Positions 5,368-5,662 of a stretch of DNA of 5,662 bases are shown piece after piece. Numbering within the stretch: position 1 is the first letter of the stretch; the number at the start of each line of letters is the position of its first letter. Position numbers and translations under genes: made by a program. The notes under the pieces were generated by a model, which ran no database searches, had not been told where the DNA came from, and saw only the letters and a list, made by a program, of their open reading frames with translations. The DNA comes from Paracoccaceae bacterium. GTDB taxonomy: Bacteria; Pseudomonadota; Alphaproteobacteria; Rhodobacterales; Rhodobacteraceae. Location of the stretch: positions 1 through 5,662 of the forward strand of contig JAHELH010000174.1 of NCBI GenBank assembly GCA_024644285.1, read 5' to 3'.

Positions 5368-5662
5368 ATGGCGATTCGGCAAAAGACTCAGATGACCATC
5401 AAGCTGTCCGGGCGGGGCACCAGCCACGCGCGCAGTGAAACAGAGATCGACGGCCTGACCGTGGTGATCGACGAGCCTGTGGCGCGTGGCGGCACCAACG
5501 AAGGTCCGTCTCCGACAGCCACCGCCTATGCCGCGCTGATCGGCTGCACCAACGTGATCGGCAGCAAGTGCGCGGACAAGCTTGGCGTCGACATCGGGCA
5601 TCTGACCTTTGCGATGGAGGTCGATTTCGACCGCCGGGGCGTGCTGTTGATGGAAGAGGTCG
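5368..5662 (+). CDS. OsmC-family protein, 5' part (3' end outside window)
   Basis: OsmC/Ohr proteins are cytoplasmic thiol-dependent peroxidases, but many OsmC-like members in metabolic operons have no known substrate. The first 98 codons are present and remain open at the right edge. The diagnostic block is GGTNEGPSPTATAYAALIGC at 41-60, with C60 in the position of the first conserved redox Cys. The second catalytic Cys normally lies further on, beyond the window, so redox competence cannot be judged. C68 is an additional cysteine, not the usual partner. The ATG at 5368 follows the RutE-like stop by 7 bases, with GAGGG just ahead. An in-frame ATG at 5392 is an alternative but has a weaker ribosome site. 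The tight spacing makes it the third gene of the FAH-RutE operon. Confidence 0.85.
   Translation, partial: MAIRQKTQMTIKLSGRGTSHARSETEIDGLTVVIDEPVARGGTNEGPSPTATAYAALIGCTNVIGSKCADKLGVDIGHLTFAMEVDFDRRGVLLMEEV

Noticed and set aside
1..5662. CRISPR array, tRNA, insertion sequence or phage-defence system
   Set aside because: I found no regularly spaced repeats, no tRNA-like fold, no transposase and no defence-type domain. All of the recognisable genes look metabolic or stress-related.

Overview
This is a high-GC chromosomal window with tightly packed genes, overlapping stops and starts, and protein sequences typical of Alphaproteobacteria. A Rhodobacterales-like or related lineage is likely: MatB closely resembles the Rhizobium MatB I remember. 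The lineage is inferred from protein resemblance and base composition, not from a marker gene. I see no tRNA, rRNA, CRISPR array, insertion sequence or phage gene.

Layout. The 3' part of a two-domain CbiX/sirohydrochlorin-chelatase-like gene (+) enters from the left edge. Its last 14 bases overlap, tail to tail, the end of a minus-strand gene for a citryl-CoA lyase (citrate synthase fold). Further along the minus strand, in order of transcription, come a YciI-family gene (3733 to 3347), a short malonyl-CoA decarboxylase-like gene (3336 to 3001) and malonyl-CoA synthetase matB (3004 to 1499). The citryl-CoA lyase (1334 to 528) follows after a 164-base gap. An AT-rich spacer (3734-3822) separates this set from a divergent plus-strand operon. 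That operon encodes a fumarylacetoacetate hydrolase (FAH) family enzyme, a RutE-like malonic semialdehyde reductase and the start of an OsmC-family protein that runs off the right edge.

How the genes fit together. MatB makes malonyl-CoA from malonate. Its usual partner MatA (malonyl-CoA decarboxylase) converts that to acetyl-CoA. RutE-type enzymes reduce malonic semialdehyde to 3-hydroxypropionate. Citryl-CoA lyase splits citryl-CoA to acetyl-CoA and oxaloacetate. The locus therefore looks like a C3-dicarboxylate (malonate and malonic semialdehyde) and acetyl-CoA node with a divergent promoter.

The most striking point is that the matA-position gene is only 111 codons. It joins what looks like the extreme N-terminus of malonyl-CoA decarboxylase to its extreme C-terminus in one intact frame. 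The whole catalytic middle is missing, yet its stop still overlaps the TTG start of matB. This is either a genuine in-frame internal deletion, possibly kept because it couples translation to matB, or an assembly collapse.
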